DNA of 64,000 bases. Origin: DAOSEC01 sp035362935 (lineage in GTDB: Bacteria > Bacillota_I > Bacilli_A > ML615J-28 > CAG-313). The stretch spans positions 1-64,000 of the forward strand of contig DAOSEC010000009.1 of assembly GCA_035362935.1 (NCBI GenBank), written 5' to 3'. The position numbers were made by a program, and so were the translations under genes. The first letter of the stretch is position 1; every line of letters starts with the position of its first letter. This document shows positions 34,182-43,270 of this stretch, piece after piece. The notes beneath the pieces were generated by a model. That model searched no databases. It was not told where the DNA came from and was given only the letters and a program-made list of their open reading frames with translations.

Positions 34182-34832
34182 CTAGTCAATTTTTACTTGG
34201 TTTTTTACTTTTGCTTTTTTGTGTACTTCAAGTGATTTGGTATATTCTACCGTATCTATGTTACATCCTTCTCCGATATGAACGACATCACCAGATACTT
34301 TTTTGCATGTTGTGTATTCAAGCGAAATTTTAGTAGCTTCCATTAGTTCTACGGTTGCACGTTTGGATGATCCGAAACCAAATCCAAAATCTTTTGTTAT
34401 TGTGATTTCATCTCCGTAGACTTCTTTGAGCGTGCTATTTCCACTTAATTCGAGTTCAAGGGTATCCACAAGTAATTCTCCCTCAACATCAATTGCTCCA
34501 CTGATGTGAAGCTCTTTCGCTGAACATTTTCCGCCAACTTCCAATGACCCACTGAATTTAGCAACTTCTGTCACCAAATCTTTACCGATGTTCATTCCAC
34601 CAGATACACTAATTTCAGGAGCTTCTAAGCTTCCTAAGATCTTAGTCGCACCAGCTGCTTTAAATAATACAGCTTTAATCGATCCTTCCGACTTGAATGC
34701 ACCACTACTCTTAAATGTTGAACATTCAAAATCATTGGTGAATTTGGTTGCTCCTGCAACTTTAACGTCTTTGTATTGCTTTCCTGAGTGAACGTTTGCC
34801 CCGGAGGCTTTAATGCTTTCAAATTCTTCCAT
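34182..34832 (-). CDS. Bactofilin-like polymer-forming protein (YhbE/YhbF type)
   Basis: The 216-aa protein is a chain of short beta-strand repeats (for example IKASGANVHSG, VKVAGATKF, FKSSGAFKSEGSI, EISVSGGMNIGK), the pattern of the bactofilin/DUF583 right-handed beta-helix. It also has a lysine-rich C terminus. Bactofilins form filaments used as scaffolds. Pairing with yhbD directly upstream (1-base gap) matches the Bacillus yhbD-yhbE-yhbF cluster. There is one bactofilin-like gene here rather than two. Confidence 0.8.
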   Translation of the reverse strand: MEEFESIKASGANVHSGKQYKDVKVAGATKFTNDFECSTFKSSGAFKSEGSIKAVLFKAAGATKILGSLEAPEISVSGGMNIGKDLVTEVAKFSGSLEVGGKCSAKELHISGAIDVEGELLVDTLELELSGNSTLKEVYGDEITITKDFGFGFGSSKRATVELMEATKISLEYTTCKKVSGDVVHIGEGCNIDTVEYTKSLEVHKKAKVKNQVKID

Positions 34833-34833
34833 T

Positions 34834-35439
34834 TTAATTCATTCCTTTCTCTTTGATTTCATTAATAATGGACTCAAACACATATGTTTTTTCAATGCTT
34901 AAATTAAGATCGATGATGGAATCTGGCTTGTGAACCATAAAGCGGTAATCTTCACCTTGTCGGATAAAATCCATAACATACTCGCTTAGATTTAAATTCT
35001 TTTCATTCACGGCTTTTTTAAGTTGACGCATTGCTTCAACCAAACATTCATTTGGAATTGTGATTTGTTTCTTAATTCTAGAAAATAGAAAAATTAACAC
35101 AATATCGGTGAATTTCGCAGTTGTTTCTCCCTGTAAGTAATCATTTAGAATACCCAAATCGATACCTTCAATTGATACGATTTCTCGCAACAAAAAGATG
35201 CGGTTATTGATTTCAGGATTTAAAATTTGGCTTAATTCTTCGAGTGAATATTTATCCTTTAAATCGATGATTTGATTAATGCGTGCCAAAATCTTATCCT
35301 TTGGGAAAAAGGTTTCTTGGCCACTTGGAACAGATTGCTTGATAAACCAATCTTCTGGTATCAGCATTTCACGCTTCCATCGATACAATTGACCGTAAGA
35401 AATGTTTGTTAAATCCAATAATTCTCGTTTTGAAATCAT
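34834..35439 (-). CDS. yhbD: YhbD-family HTH protein
   Basis: The 201-aa protein matches the YhbD (DUF4004) family. It opens with a MerR-like helix-turn-helix, MISKRELLDLTNISYGQLYR, then LIPEDWFIKQ and GQETFFPKDKILARI. It is probably a transcription regulator of the bactofilin-like gene that follows it. The start at 35439 follows GGGAGGG; an ATG at 35454 precedes that site and is unlikely. The promoter contains an inverted repeat that could be its own operator. Confidence 0.82.
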   Translation of the reverse strand: MISKRELLDLTNISYGQLYRWKREMLIPEDWFIKQSVPSGQETFFPKDKILARINQIIDLKDKYSLEELSQILNPEINNRIFLLREIVSIEGIDLGILNDYLQGETTAKFTDIVLIFLFSRIKKQITIPNECLVEAMRQLKKAVNEKNLNLSEYVMDFIRQGEDYRFMVHKPDSIIDLNLSIEKTYVFESIINEIKEKGMN

Positions 35440-35463
35440 ATTGATCCCTCCCATTGATAAAAT

Positions 35464-35498
35464 ATTGTTTTATCTTGGTTATATTATAACAAAACAAT
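35464..35498. promoter_or_regulatory. Inverted repeat flanking the yhbD -10
   Basis: ATTGTTTT (35464-35471) and AAAACAAT (35491-35498) enclose the -10. The layout suggests an autoregulatory operator. Confidence 0.45.
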
Positions 35499-35511
35499 GT
35501 TACGTTGTCAA
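35483..35511 (-). promoter_or_regulatory. yhbD promoter
   Basis: Reading the minus strand, TTGACA (35511-35506), a 17-bp spacer and TATAAT (35488-35483) form a perfect consensus promoter. Confidence 0.85.
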
Positions 35512-35537
35512 CACTTTTATTTCAAAAATTTATAAAT

Positions 35538-36077
35538 TTATTTATTTTTTATTTGGTTTTTTGCTTGAAGCAATCCAATGATTGTTTTTGCATCGACAAT
35601 TTCGTTTGTTTCTACCATGTTTAGTGCAGTTTCTAGGGGTATTATTACTAATTCTAAAAACTCATCTTGATCTAGTTCTTGTTCGTTCATTATTAGATTG
35701 GTCGCTAAAAAGAGATGGATTACTTCATTTGAATACCCCGGTGTAGGATACATATTACCTAGATAGGTCATTGAATTTGGTAATGCGCCTGTTTCTTCTT
35801 TTAATTCACGATATGCACAACTGATTGGAAGCTCATTTGGGTTTAATTTACCTGCTGGAATCTCAAGCAATACTTTGGAAAATGGATAACGCCACTGCTT
35901 AACAAGCAACACCTCATGCTTGTCTGTTATCGCAACAATTCCAACTCCACCACTGTGTTCAATGATTTCTCTACTTGCCATATTTCCGTTTGGTAACATT
36001 GCTTCATCTACTCGCACCTTAAACACATTTCCATTAAATGGGTATTTTTGATTGATTGTCTTTTCTTCTAATTTCAT
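35538..36077 (-). CDS. ADP-ribose pyrophosphatase (Nudix)
   Basis: The 179-aa protein has the Nudix box in the context IPAGKLNPNELPISCAYREL followed by KEETG. PAG before the box and the later PTPGYSNEVIHLFLA region mark the ADP-ribose pyrophosphatase subgroup (NudF-like). It hydrolyses ADP-ribose to AMP and ribose 5-phosphate. It is a single gene lying between yhbD and a divergent VOC gene. Confidence 0.88.
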   Translation of the reverse strand: MKLEEKTINQKYPFNGNVFKVRVDEAMLPNGNMASREIIEHSGGVGIVAITDKHEVLLVKQWRYPFSKVLLEIPAGKLNPNELPISCAYRELKEETGALPNSMTYLGNMYPTPGYSNEVIHLFLATNLIMNEQELDQDEFLELVIIPLETALNMVETNEIVDAKTIIGLLQAKNQIKNK

Positions 36078-36168
36078 AAATTCACATCCTTATTAAACAT
36101 AATATCAAATTATATGTGTTTTATCAATCTTTACAAGCATTTCCAACCCATTGATGAACTACATTTGA

Positions 36169-36174
36169 TATAAT
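36169..36174 (+). promoter_or_regulatory. Extended -10 of the VOC gene
   Basis: TGA followed by TATAAT (36169-36174), about 20 bases ahead of the ribosome site. Confidence 0.5.
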
Positions 36175-36208
36175 AGAAACATCAAAGAAAGGAGTTTACA
36201 TTCTCAAA

Positions 36209-37045
36209 ATGAAGGAATCAATGGAAATAAAACACATCAATTTAAAAATATCGAATCTAAAGAAAACGATTCTATACTATACCGATATACTGGGATTTCG
36301 AGTAACAATCAAACATCCAAAAGAAGCGACGCTTTATATTGAAGATGGGAAACCTCTTATCACATTACACGAAATAGAAGGTGCGTTACCAAAATCAAAC
36401 ACAACAGGACTCTATCATTTCGCAATTTTATTGCCTACACGATCTGATTTGGGGAGTTTGTTAAGAAGATTTATCCAAAAAGGGTATCAAATAGATGGGG
36501 CAAGTGATCATTTGGTGAGCGAGGCACTCTATATGCATGACCCAGATGGAAATGGCATTGAAATCTATGTTGATAAGCCAAGATCTTCATGGAAGTTTGA
36601 GAATAATCAAGTGGTAATGGATACCTTACCGTTTCCGTTTGAAGAAATCCTAAGTTCAACACCAGATATTACCATGGAACAGTTACCGACAAGGACAAAA
36701 ATTGGTCACATTCATTTACATGTGAATCATCTTGTAGAAGCAACCACATATTATACAACTCAATTAAAACTTGATTTAATGCTTGATTATCATAGTGCAA
36801 GATTTTTATCTTATGATGGGTATCACCACCACATTGGAATCAACATTTGGAATGGTAGCAATGCAAGTTTACCAAAACCGAATCAAGTTGGACTAGACCA
36901 TGTCACAATTGAAGTAAAAAATGAATCATTGTATCTATCCATCAAAGAGGCACTAGAACAAACAAACAACATTGAGATTCAATCTAACAATATGTTTGTC
37001 ACTAAGGATCCATCTGGAAATACATTTCAATTTGTAAGAAAATGA
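36209..37045 (+). CDS. VOC-family ring-cleavage-type dioxygenase/glyoxalase (CatE/YfiE-like)
   Basis: The 278-aa protein has two vicinal-oxygen-chelate modules: IKHINLKISNLKKTILYYTD with YMHDPDGNGIEIYVDKP, then IGHIHLHVNHLVEATTYY with a degenerate second metal site. This layout matches the CatE/YfiE type. The metal-ligand pattern His...His...Glu (GNGIEIY) is seen; the substrate is unknown. The AAAGGAG ribosome site (36188-36194) is 14 bases from the ATG used here. A possible in-frame ATT start (36200) or a second ATG at 36221 behind AAGGA remain alternatives. Confidence 0.8.
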   Translation: MKESMEIKHINLKISNLKKTILYYTDILGFRVTIKHPKEATLYIEDGKPLITLHEIEGALPKSNTTGLYHFAILLPTRSDLGSLLRRFIQKGYQIDGASDHLVSEALYMHDPDGNGIEIYVDKPRSSWKFENNQVVMDTLPFPFEEILSSTPDITMEQLPTRTKIGHIHLHVNHLVEATTYYTTQLKLDLMLDYHSARFLSYDGYHHHIGINIWNGSNASLPKPNQVGLDHVTIEVKNESLYLSIKEALEQTNNIEIQSNNMFVTKDPSGNTFQFVRK

Positions 37046-37069
37046 AAACGCCTGTACAAGGCGTTTTTT
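37045..37069 (+). terminator. Terminator after the VOC gene
   Basis: AAAACGCCT pairs with AGGCGTTTT, then T. The VOC stop overlaps its first base, and the hairpin lies inside a spurious 5' extension of the GH3 frame. Confidence 0.85.
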
Positions 37070-37074
37070 CGCTA

Positions 37075-37103
37075 ATGACAAATGATACAATTTGTGATAT
37101 GAT
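37075..37103 (+). promoter_or_regulatory. GH3 gene promoter
   Basis: ATGACA (37075-37080), 17-bp spacer, TATGAT (37098-37103) preceded by TGTGA. Confidence 0.6.
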
Positions 37104-37128
37104 AGAAGCAAAGAAGGTTGATGCATTC

Positions 37129-39555
37129 ATGGATATTGATAGGTTAATCAAAGAGTTAACAATAGAAGAAAAAATTTCACTCCTTATGGGAAAAAATGTT
37201 TGGTGGACAAAAGACATCAAACGACTTGAAATTCCGAGTATTATGATGGCAGATGGTCCACATGGCATTCGAAAACAAAAAAATGAATCTGATAATTTAG
37301 GCCTCAATCAAGCGCATCTTGCGACTTGTTTTCCAACAGCTGCTACGGTTGCATGTAGTTTTGATCGTGACTTGGTCTATCAAATGGGTCAAGCCATTGC
37401 GAAGGAAGCTAGGAGTAGAGGGGTAAGTATTGTATTAGGACCAGGAATTAACATCAAGAGAAGTCCACTATGTGGAAGAAATTTTGAGTATTTTTCTGAA
37501 GATCCATACCTTACAGGTGAGTTAGCATACGCATTTATTCGAGGAGTCGAAGATCAAAAGATTGGAACTTCCTTAAAGCATTTCGCATTTAACAATCAAG
37601 AAACGCTTCGAATGACCTTGGCTAGCATCATTGACGAACGTGCAAAGCATGAAATTTATTTGAGTGGATTCAAACGTGCAGTTCAAGCAAAACCAGCCAC
37701 GATTATGACTTCATATAACAAAATAGAAACTGGTTATGTAGCGGAAGATAAAAGCCTACTTCAGGGGTTAGTACGTAATACTTGGGGATACCAAGGAGTT
37801 ATGATTTCAGATTGGGGAGCAGTTAGCAATCGTGTGAAGGCATTAAAAGCCAGTTTAGATATCGAAATGCCTTATAGTGGTGAAAATGACAATTCGGAAA
37901 TGTTAAAAGCGTATAAAGATGGTAGTTTGACAGAGGATGAGATCAATCAATCTGTACGACGAATATTAACTATGGTGGATACTTACCCAGTTGAGAAAGT
38001 AAAGACGCATCTATTTCATCATGAGTTAGCGTGTGAAATAGCGAAGAATTCTGCCGTGTTATTACAAAACACGGATCAATTATGCCCGCTCAACCCAAAC
38101 AAAGAGTTTTTGGTTGTTGGTGAGTTTGCGACAAAACCTCGCTTTCAAGGCGGGGGAAGTTCACATATTTCAACCAATCATATCGAATCATTTCTAGATG
38201 TATTAGAGGAAAAACAAGTCAAGTTTGAATACGCCGCAGGATATAACTTGAAAAAACCAGATGAAATTGATTTGGATTTGATCGAAGATGCAGCTATTAA
38301 AGCAAAGGGAAAAGATGCTGTTATTCTTTTTATTGGATTACCAGAATCATATGAATCCGAAGGGTTTGACCGAACTCACCTGTTCATTCCAAAATCACAT
38401 TCGATCTTGATTGGTCATCTTCAAGAAGTGAACCCGAATGTTGTCGTTGTATTACAATGTGGATCTCCAATCATAATGCCATGGAAAGAGAATGTTAAAT
38501 CAATACTGCATATGTATTTATCAGGAGAAGCAAGTAATCGTGCATGTTATGATCTTCTATTTGGACTTGTGAGTCCATCTGGAAAACTTGCTGAAACGTA
38601 TCCACTTGATTTAGAAGATGTTCCAAGTTATTCTTATTTTCCTGGTGGAAATAACAGCGTCCATTACAAAGAATCGATTTATGTGGGTTATCGCTATTAT
38701 GATACATTTGACGTGGATGTTACGTATCCATTTGGATATGGGTTATCTTATACAACATTTTCTTACAGTCATCTCACAGTATCCAAAAAAACTATAAACG
38801 CGGATGAAGTCGTTCATGTTTCGGTAAGAGTGAAGAATACAGGTTCAATGAAAGCAAAAGAAATAGTATTTTTGTTTGTTAAGAATGCACCGTCGGTGGT
38901 GTTTAAAGCAAAAAAGGAACTAAGAGAATTTGCGAAAGTAGAACTAGATCCGGGTGAGTCAAAAACAATTCATTTTACATTATCAAAAGAAGCATTTTCT
39001 TTTTATAACACGATGATTCATGAATTCCATGTCGAAACAGGGCTCTATCAAATTGAGATTGGTAAGAGTGTGACTGATATTCAGTTAACATCTAATATTA
39101 TGGTTACAAACGAAGAGAAAATTCCTCTGCCACATTATCAAACCAAAGCAAAATCATATTATACATTTAACCAAGATGAAATTTCAGATCAAGACTTTGA
39201 AGGACTATTGGGGTATACACCACCTCCATTAAACATAAAAAAAGTGCGTCCATTTACTCTTGATTCCACGTTAGATGATGTAAAACATACAATGTTTGGC
39301 AGATTACTTCACAAGGTTGTCAAAAAAGAGATGAAGAAAATATCTATTAATGCAGATGATTGGATGAATGAATTAATGGAAAAAGTTGCATCTGAACAAC
39401 CACTTCGGTCTCTTGTTTCTATGGGTGGAGGTGTAATCACGAAAGAAATGATGAATTCATTCATTGAAATGATAAATGCTCATTATGGAAAAGGTATCAA
39501 ACTGCTTATCAAAGCATCAAAATCAAAGCACAAAGATTATAGAAAAGAGCGCTAA
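37129..39555 (+). CDS. Glycoside hydrolase family 3 beta-glucosidase-like enzyme
   Basis: An 808-aa intracellular GH3 (no signal peptide). The N-terminal barrel carries MADGPHGIRKQ, GPGINIKRSPLCGRNFEYFS, TSLKHFAFNNQE and the nucleophile Asp228 in MISDWGAV. Next come the alpha/beta sandwich domain and the fibronectin III-like domain (PFGYGLSYTTFSYS onward). About 130 extra C-terminal residues have no clear family. It probably hydrolyses imported oligosaccharides. The start at 37129 follows GAAGG. The frame is open back to 37042, but that stretch contains the preceding gene's terminator and this gene's promoter. Confidence 0.92.
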   Translation: MDIDRLIKELTIEEKISLLMGKNVWWTKDIKRLEIPSIMMADGPHGIRKQKNESDNLGLNQAHLATCFPTAATVACSFDRDLVYQMGQAIAKEARSRGVSIVLGPGINIKRSPLCGRNFEYFSEDPYLTGELAYAFIRGVEDQKIGTSLKHFAFNNQETLRMTLASIIDERAKHEIYLSGFKRAVQAKPATIMTSYNKIETGYVAEDKSLLQGLVRNTWGYQGVMISDWGAVSNRVKALKASLDIEMPYSGENDNSEMLKAYKDGSLTEDEINQSVRRILTMVDTYPVEKVKTHLFHHELACEIAKNSAVLLQNTDQLCPLNPNKEFLVVGEFATKPRFQGGGSSHISTNHIESFLDVLEEKQVKFEYAAGYNLKKPDEIDLDLIEDAAIKAKGKDAVILFIGLPESYESEGFDRTHLFIPKSHSILIGHLQEVNPNVVVVLQCGSPIIMPWKENVKSILHMYLSGEASNRACYDLLFGLVSPSGKLAETYPLDLEDVPSYSYFPGGNNSVHYKESIYVGYRYYDTFDVDVTYPFGYGLSYTTFSYSHLTVSKKTINADEVVHVSVRVKNTGSMKAKEIVFLFVKNAPSVVFKAKKELREFAKVELDPGESKTIHFTLSKEAFSFYNTMIHEFHVETGLYQIEIGKSVTDIQLTSNIMVTNEEKIPLPHYQTKAKSYYTFNQDEISDQDFEGLLGYTPPPLNIKKVRPFTLDSTLDDVKHTMFGRLLHKVVKKEMKKISINADDWMNELMEKVASEQPLRSLVSMGGGVITKEMMNSFIEMINAHYGKGIKLLIKASKSKHKDYRKER

Positions 39556-39574
39556 CTTGAGCGCTCTTTTTTTA
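39543..39574. terminator. Bidirectional terminator overlapping two stop codons
   Basis: An 11-bp stem (39543-39553 with 39560-39570) has an AACTTG loop. The GH3 stop (39553-39555) and the opposing gene's stop (39554-39552) both fall at the stem-loop junction. Confidence 0.9.
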
Positions 39575-40244
39575 TTAATTTGATAATATAATCAAAAATT
39601 GGTTTCGATATCTCACTTCTTGCATTGATTTCTGGGTGCCACTGAACTCCTATGATTGGATGAGTAGTATGTTCTACCGCCTCAATTACATCATCATCAG
39701 AGATTGCTGCTACAATGAAACCAGGAGCTAAATCTTTGATTGCTTGGTGATGATAGGAATTAATCGCAAAGGAAGATGGCAATATTTCTTTGAATATGCT
39801 TCCTCCTATTAAGGTGACCTGTTGACCTGATGGTATTTTTTGATGGTTTGGCGTTTTTTCTTCTAAATCTTGATAAAGTGACCCACCTAAAAACACATTG
39901 ATTGCTTGATGACCGCGGCATATTCCTAGTAGTGGTCGTCTTTGAGAATAAGCATATTGCACAACCAGTTGATCAATGGTATCTAGTCTTGCATCAATTC
40001 CTTTTGAAATTCCATCTTCATTGGTTTGATTATAAAGGATTGGATCGATATCAGTACCTCCAGTAACCAAAAATCCATCACAAATCGAAAGAATTGGATC
40101 GAGCTCAGATACTTCTAAAGGTAGTACAATTGGAATAATATTCTCCTCAATAAAGGGGCGCAAATAGCGCTGATTTACAAATGCTTTTTCGACATTGTCT
40201 TCTTTTGTTAACCTTGGAGTGACGCCTAATATATATGATTTCAT
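39552..40244 (-). CDS. Class I glutamine amidotransferase, peptidase C26 (PuuD-like)
   Basis: The 230-aa protein has the nucleophile elbow LLGICRGHQAINVFLGGSLYQ, the GGTDIDP motif near the N terminus and the His-Glu pair in GVQWHPE. This matches gamma-glutamyl-gamma-aminobutyrate hydrolase-type enzymes, which release glutamate from gamma-glutamyl compounds. The exact substrate is not known. The ATG at 40244 follows GAAGGG; an earlier ATG at 40265 has no ribosome site. It overlaps the convergent GH3 gene by 4 bases. Confidence 0.85.
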   Translation of the reverse strand: MKSYILGVTPRLTKEDNVEKAFVNQRYLRPFIEENIIPIVLPLEVSELDPILSICDGFLVTGGTDIDPILYNQTNEDGISKGIDARLDTIDQLVVQYAYSQRRPLLGICRGHQAINVFLGGSLYQDLEEKTPNHQKIPSGQQVTLIGGSIFKEILPSSFAINSYHHQAIKDLAPGFIVAAISDDDVIEAVEHTTHPIIGVQWHPEINARSEISKPIFDYIIKLIKKERSS

Positions 40245-40276
40245 GTTAGATTTTCCCTTCTTCATAACTTAGTTTT

Positions 40277-40304
40277 ATTATATCAAAGTAATGAAAATAA
40301 ACAA
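40277..40304 (-). promoter_or_regulatory. C26 gene promoter
   Basis: On the minus strand, TTGTTT (40304-40299), 16-bp spacer, then TATAAT (40282-40277) preceded by TTTGA. Confidence 0.65.
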
Positions 40305-40353
40305 GCATTTTTACATTACTTTCCATATTTCACTATACAACACTCGTAAAAAA

Positions 40354-40362
40354 TGCTATAAT
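40354..40362 (+). promoter_or_regulatory. Extended -10 of the P-type ATPase gene
   Basis: TGC followed by TATAAT (40357-40362), with a leader of about 75 bases. Confidence 0.55.
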
Positions 40363-40441
40363 GAACATATGAAATTATAGATTAGCAACTGCTAAAAAAA
40401 TATATAAACAGGACAAAGAAACGAAAGAATGAGGAAATTGT

Positions 40442-43270
40442 ATGAATGATTTAAAAAATAAAAAACAACAAACAGATGAAGATAAATTAGAACAATTGAT
40501 TGATCAAGTTCTTCCAAAAGAGGAAATCAAACCAAAGGTTCGAAAAAAGAAAGATCAAATTCCATTAGAAATAAAAGCTCCAATGGAAGAGACACTCGAC
40601 GAAGAAGTAAGCAATGAACCAGTGAAAGAAGATTCTATTATAGAGAAAGCAACACCAACACCAAAACCAAAATCAAAAACGAAAAAAGAAAATGGTAGTC
40701 AAGCAAATGTCGAAGCAATAAATGGTATCAATAAGGACACTAATGTGATTCCACCAGTTGTGGTTGTAACCAATTCAATCAATGAAAAACCAAAACCAAA
40801 AAAGAAGAAGAAACAAACGCAAGAAGAAATTTTGCTAGAATATCCATTTGTTCGTTATGACCCCCTTCTTAAGAATGGGTTGAAATCCGAAGAAGTTGTT
40901 ATTCGAAACCATCAAGGGTATACCAATGCAACCAAAAAAGGTAGCACAAAAACGATACTCCAAATTATTATAACGAATGTATTTACCTTTTTTAACTTTA
41001 TTTTTGCCGGGTTGTTTATTTGGATGATGACTGCATCTGCTCCAGTTTCCAATTTTTTATTCATTGGTGTTGTAGTTATTAATACAATTATTGGTATTAC
41101 TCAAGAAATCAAAGCCAAAAAAACAATTGATAAACTATCGCTATTGTCTGCACCAGTTGCAACCGTTGTCCGCGACGGAAAAACCTTTGAAATCCCAGTA
41201 GGTGAGTTGGTACTTGATGACATTGTATTGTATAACCCAGGCAATCAAATCAGTGCTGACTGCGAAATTCAAAAGGGCGAAGTTGAAGTGAATGAATCAC
41301 TATTGACTGGTGAATCTGTACCGGTTAAGAAAAAATCGGGAGCCATGATTTATGCAGGTAGTTTTATTGTATCAGGAACTTGTATTGCTCAAGTAGAAAA
41401 CTACAATGCAGAACTAAAGAAAACAGAAAACTTTATTGATCAACTTGCGAGTCAAGCAAAAAAATACGCACGTCCAAAATCAGAAATCTTAAACTCACTT
41501 AAAATGTTATTGCGCTTTATTGGAATATTGATTATCCCAATTGGAGCTACCATTTTTTACCGATCGTTTTTTACAAAGGGAGCTCCTTATGATGATGCTG
41601 TAACATCTACAGCAGGGGCTATGATTGGAATGATACCAGCAGGATTATTCTTGTTAACCACAGTTGCCTTATATGTTGGTGTAAGTCGCTTGGCAAAACG
41701 CAAAACATTGGTACAGGAGTTACACTGTATTGAAATGTTGGCTCGCGTTAATGTGCTTTGTTTGGATAAAACGGGTACCATTACCGATGGAACCATGAGT
41801 GTAAATGATGTCATTGAATATCGTGCGAAATCAAAGTTCTCAATCAAAGAGATTATTGGGTCGATGAACTTTGTTTTAAAAGAAACCAATCAAACGGCTA
41901 TTTCATTAGAAAAACATTTTGGAAAAAACCGAAGACTAAAGCCAGAAACGGTATTGCCATTTTCAAGTGATCGAAAGTACAGTGCAGTATCATTTCGCGA
42001 AGAAGGAACCTATGTCATTGGTGCACCTGAGTTTGTGTTAAAAGCACAATATGACAAAATCAAGTCAGAAGTGGATGAATATGCGAAAAAGGGATTTCGT
42101 GTGTTAGCCCTAGCCCATTCAAGTTTACCAATAAAAGATGATAAATTACAACGAGTTCCGTCTTTGGTTGCTTTAATCGTGATTCAAGATCGCATACGTG
42201 AAGAAGCTCCAGAAACGTTAAGATATTTTAGAGAAAATGGAGTGGCAATCAAAGTCATTTCTGGGGATAACCCAATTACAGTTTCGCAAATTGCTGATCG
42301 AGTTGGTGTTGTCGATGCACATAAGTATATCTCTTTAGAAGGAATGACCGATGAAGAAGTTATGACCTCAGCAACCAAATATACCGTATTTGGTCGAGTC
42401 ACACCTGAACAAAAACAAACCCTTATTAAAGCACTTAAACAAGCTAAATATACAGTAGCGATGACAGGTGATGGTGTTAATGACATCTTAGCACTAAAAG
42501 AAGCCGATTGTAGTATTGCGATGGCCTCAGGTAGTGAAGCTGCGCGCAACGTATCTCACTTAGTATTGCTCGATTCTAACTTTGCTTCGATGCCAAAAGT
42601 AGTGGCAGAAGGAAGAAGAGCAATCAATAACATCCAACGCACGGCATCCTTATTTCTAGTGAAGACACTTTTTTCACTGATCATTAGTTTGTTTATTGTG
42701 TTTGGGCTCATTGATAAGTACCTTAGCGAACCAGGACAACTTTATCCATTCAAACCGGGAAATCTCTTGTTAATTGAGTATTTCGCAATTGGAATACCAG
42801 CAACATTCTTAGCACTGCAACCGAATAAGAACATCGTTAAGGGGAAATTCCTACCAAATGTCTTGAAAAAAGCATTGCCTGGTGGATTAACAGTTACAAT
42901 TCATGTTTTATTGACGTTTATGTTAGCAAGCACATTAGGTTTCAACCATCCTACTGTGATTACACTCATCGTTTTATCAGCAACATTCACATGTTTGGTT
43001 GTTCTGTATAACGTATCGAAGCCATATAACATTGGTCGAAGCATTCTCGTGATATTTATGTTTTTAGGAAGTATTGGAGCAGTAGTAGCGGATTTTATAT
43101 TTCGGGGAGGAACATTCTTTGGAATTGTGCCACTTGATAAAGTAGGAATCTTGTATTTACTTGTGCTAATTCAAACATCATATACGATTATTTTCTTATT
43201 TTCAAAACTATTTACATCGCTAGATAAAATCAATTTACGTAAAAAAGTCCAAAGAGCTCGCTTGAAATAG
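40442..43270 (+). CDS. CtpE/YoaB-like cation P-type ATPase with charged N-terminal extension
   Basis: A 942-aa membrane pump. Residues 1-140 are a Lys/Pro/Glu-rich, low-complexity cytoplasmic extension. Then come the actuator domain (LLTGESVPV), the phosphorylation site Asp442 (LCLDKTGTITDG), the nucleotide domain and the hinge GDGVNDILALKEAD. It ends with six hydrophobic C-terminal segments. The region LASQAKKYARPKSEI and VALYVGVSRLAKRKTLVQEL resembles CtpE/YoaB pumps, of which CtpE is linked to calcium. The fourth-helix motif is PAGL (399-402), where calcium pumps have PEGL, so the transported ion is uncertain. Fully convincing as an ATPase; substrate is inference. Confidence 0.87.
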   Translation: MNDLKNKKQQTDEDKLEQLIDQVLPKEEIKPKVRKKKDQIPLEIKAPMEETLDEEVSNEPVKEDSIIEKATPTPKPKSKTKKENGSQANVEAINGINKDTNVIPPVVVVTNSINEKPKPKKKKKQTQEEILLEYPFVRYDPLLKNGLKSEEVVIRNHQGYTNATKKGSTKTILQIIITNVFTFFNFIFAGLFIWMMTASAPVSNFLFIGVVVINTIIGITQEIKAKKTIDKLSLLSAPVATVVRDGKTFEIPVGELVLDDIVLYNPGNQISADCEIQKGEVEVNESLLTGESVPVKKKSGAMIYAGSFIVSGTCIAQVENYNAELKKTENFIDQLASQAKKYARPKSEILNSLKMLLRFIGILIIPIGATIFYRSFFTKGAPYDDAVTSTAGAMIGMIPAGLFLLTTVALYVGVSRLAKRKTLVQELHCIEMLARVNVLCLDKTGTITDGTMSVNDVIEYRAKSKFSIKEIIGSMNFVLKETNQTAISLEKHFGKNRRLKPETVLPFSSDRKYSAVSFREEGTYVIGAPEFVLKAQYDKIKSEVDEYAKKGFRVLALAHSSLPIKDDKLQRVPSLVALIVIQDRIREEAPETLRYFRENGVAIKVISGDNPITVSQIADRVGVVDAHKYISLEGMTDEEVMTSATKYTVFGRVTPEQKQTLIKALKQAKYTVAMTGDGVNDILALKEADCSIAMASGSEAARNVSHLVLLDSNFASMPKVVAEGRRAINNIQRTASLFLVKTLFSLIISLFIVFGLIDKYLSEPGQLYPFKPGNLLLIEYFAIGIPATFLALQPNKNIVKGKFLPNVLKKALPGGLTVTIHVLLTFMLASTLGFNHPTVITLIVLSATFTCLVVLYNVSKPYNIGRSILVIFMFLGSIGAVVADFIFRGGTFFGIVPLDKVGILYLLVLIQTSYTIIFLFSKLFTSLDKINLRKKVQRARLK

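Noticed and set aside
37042..37128. N-terminal extension of the GH3 enzyme
   Set aside because: It contains the VOC terminator and the GH3 promoter.
41587..42549. Minus-strand open frames of 100-121 codons opposite the P-type ATPase
   Set aside because: They lie fully inside a well-supported gene, have no ribosome site and show no family pattern.
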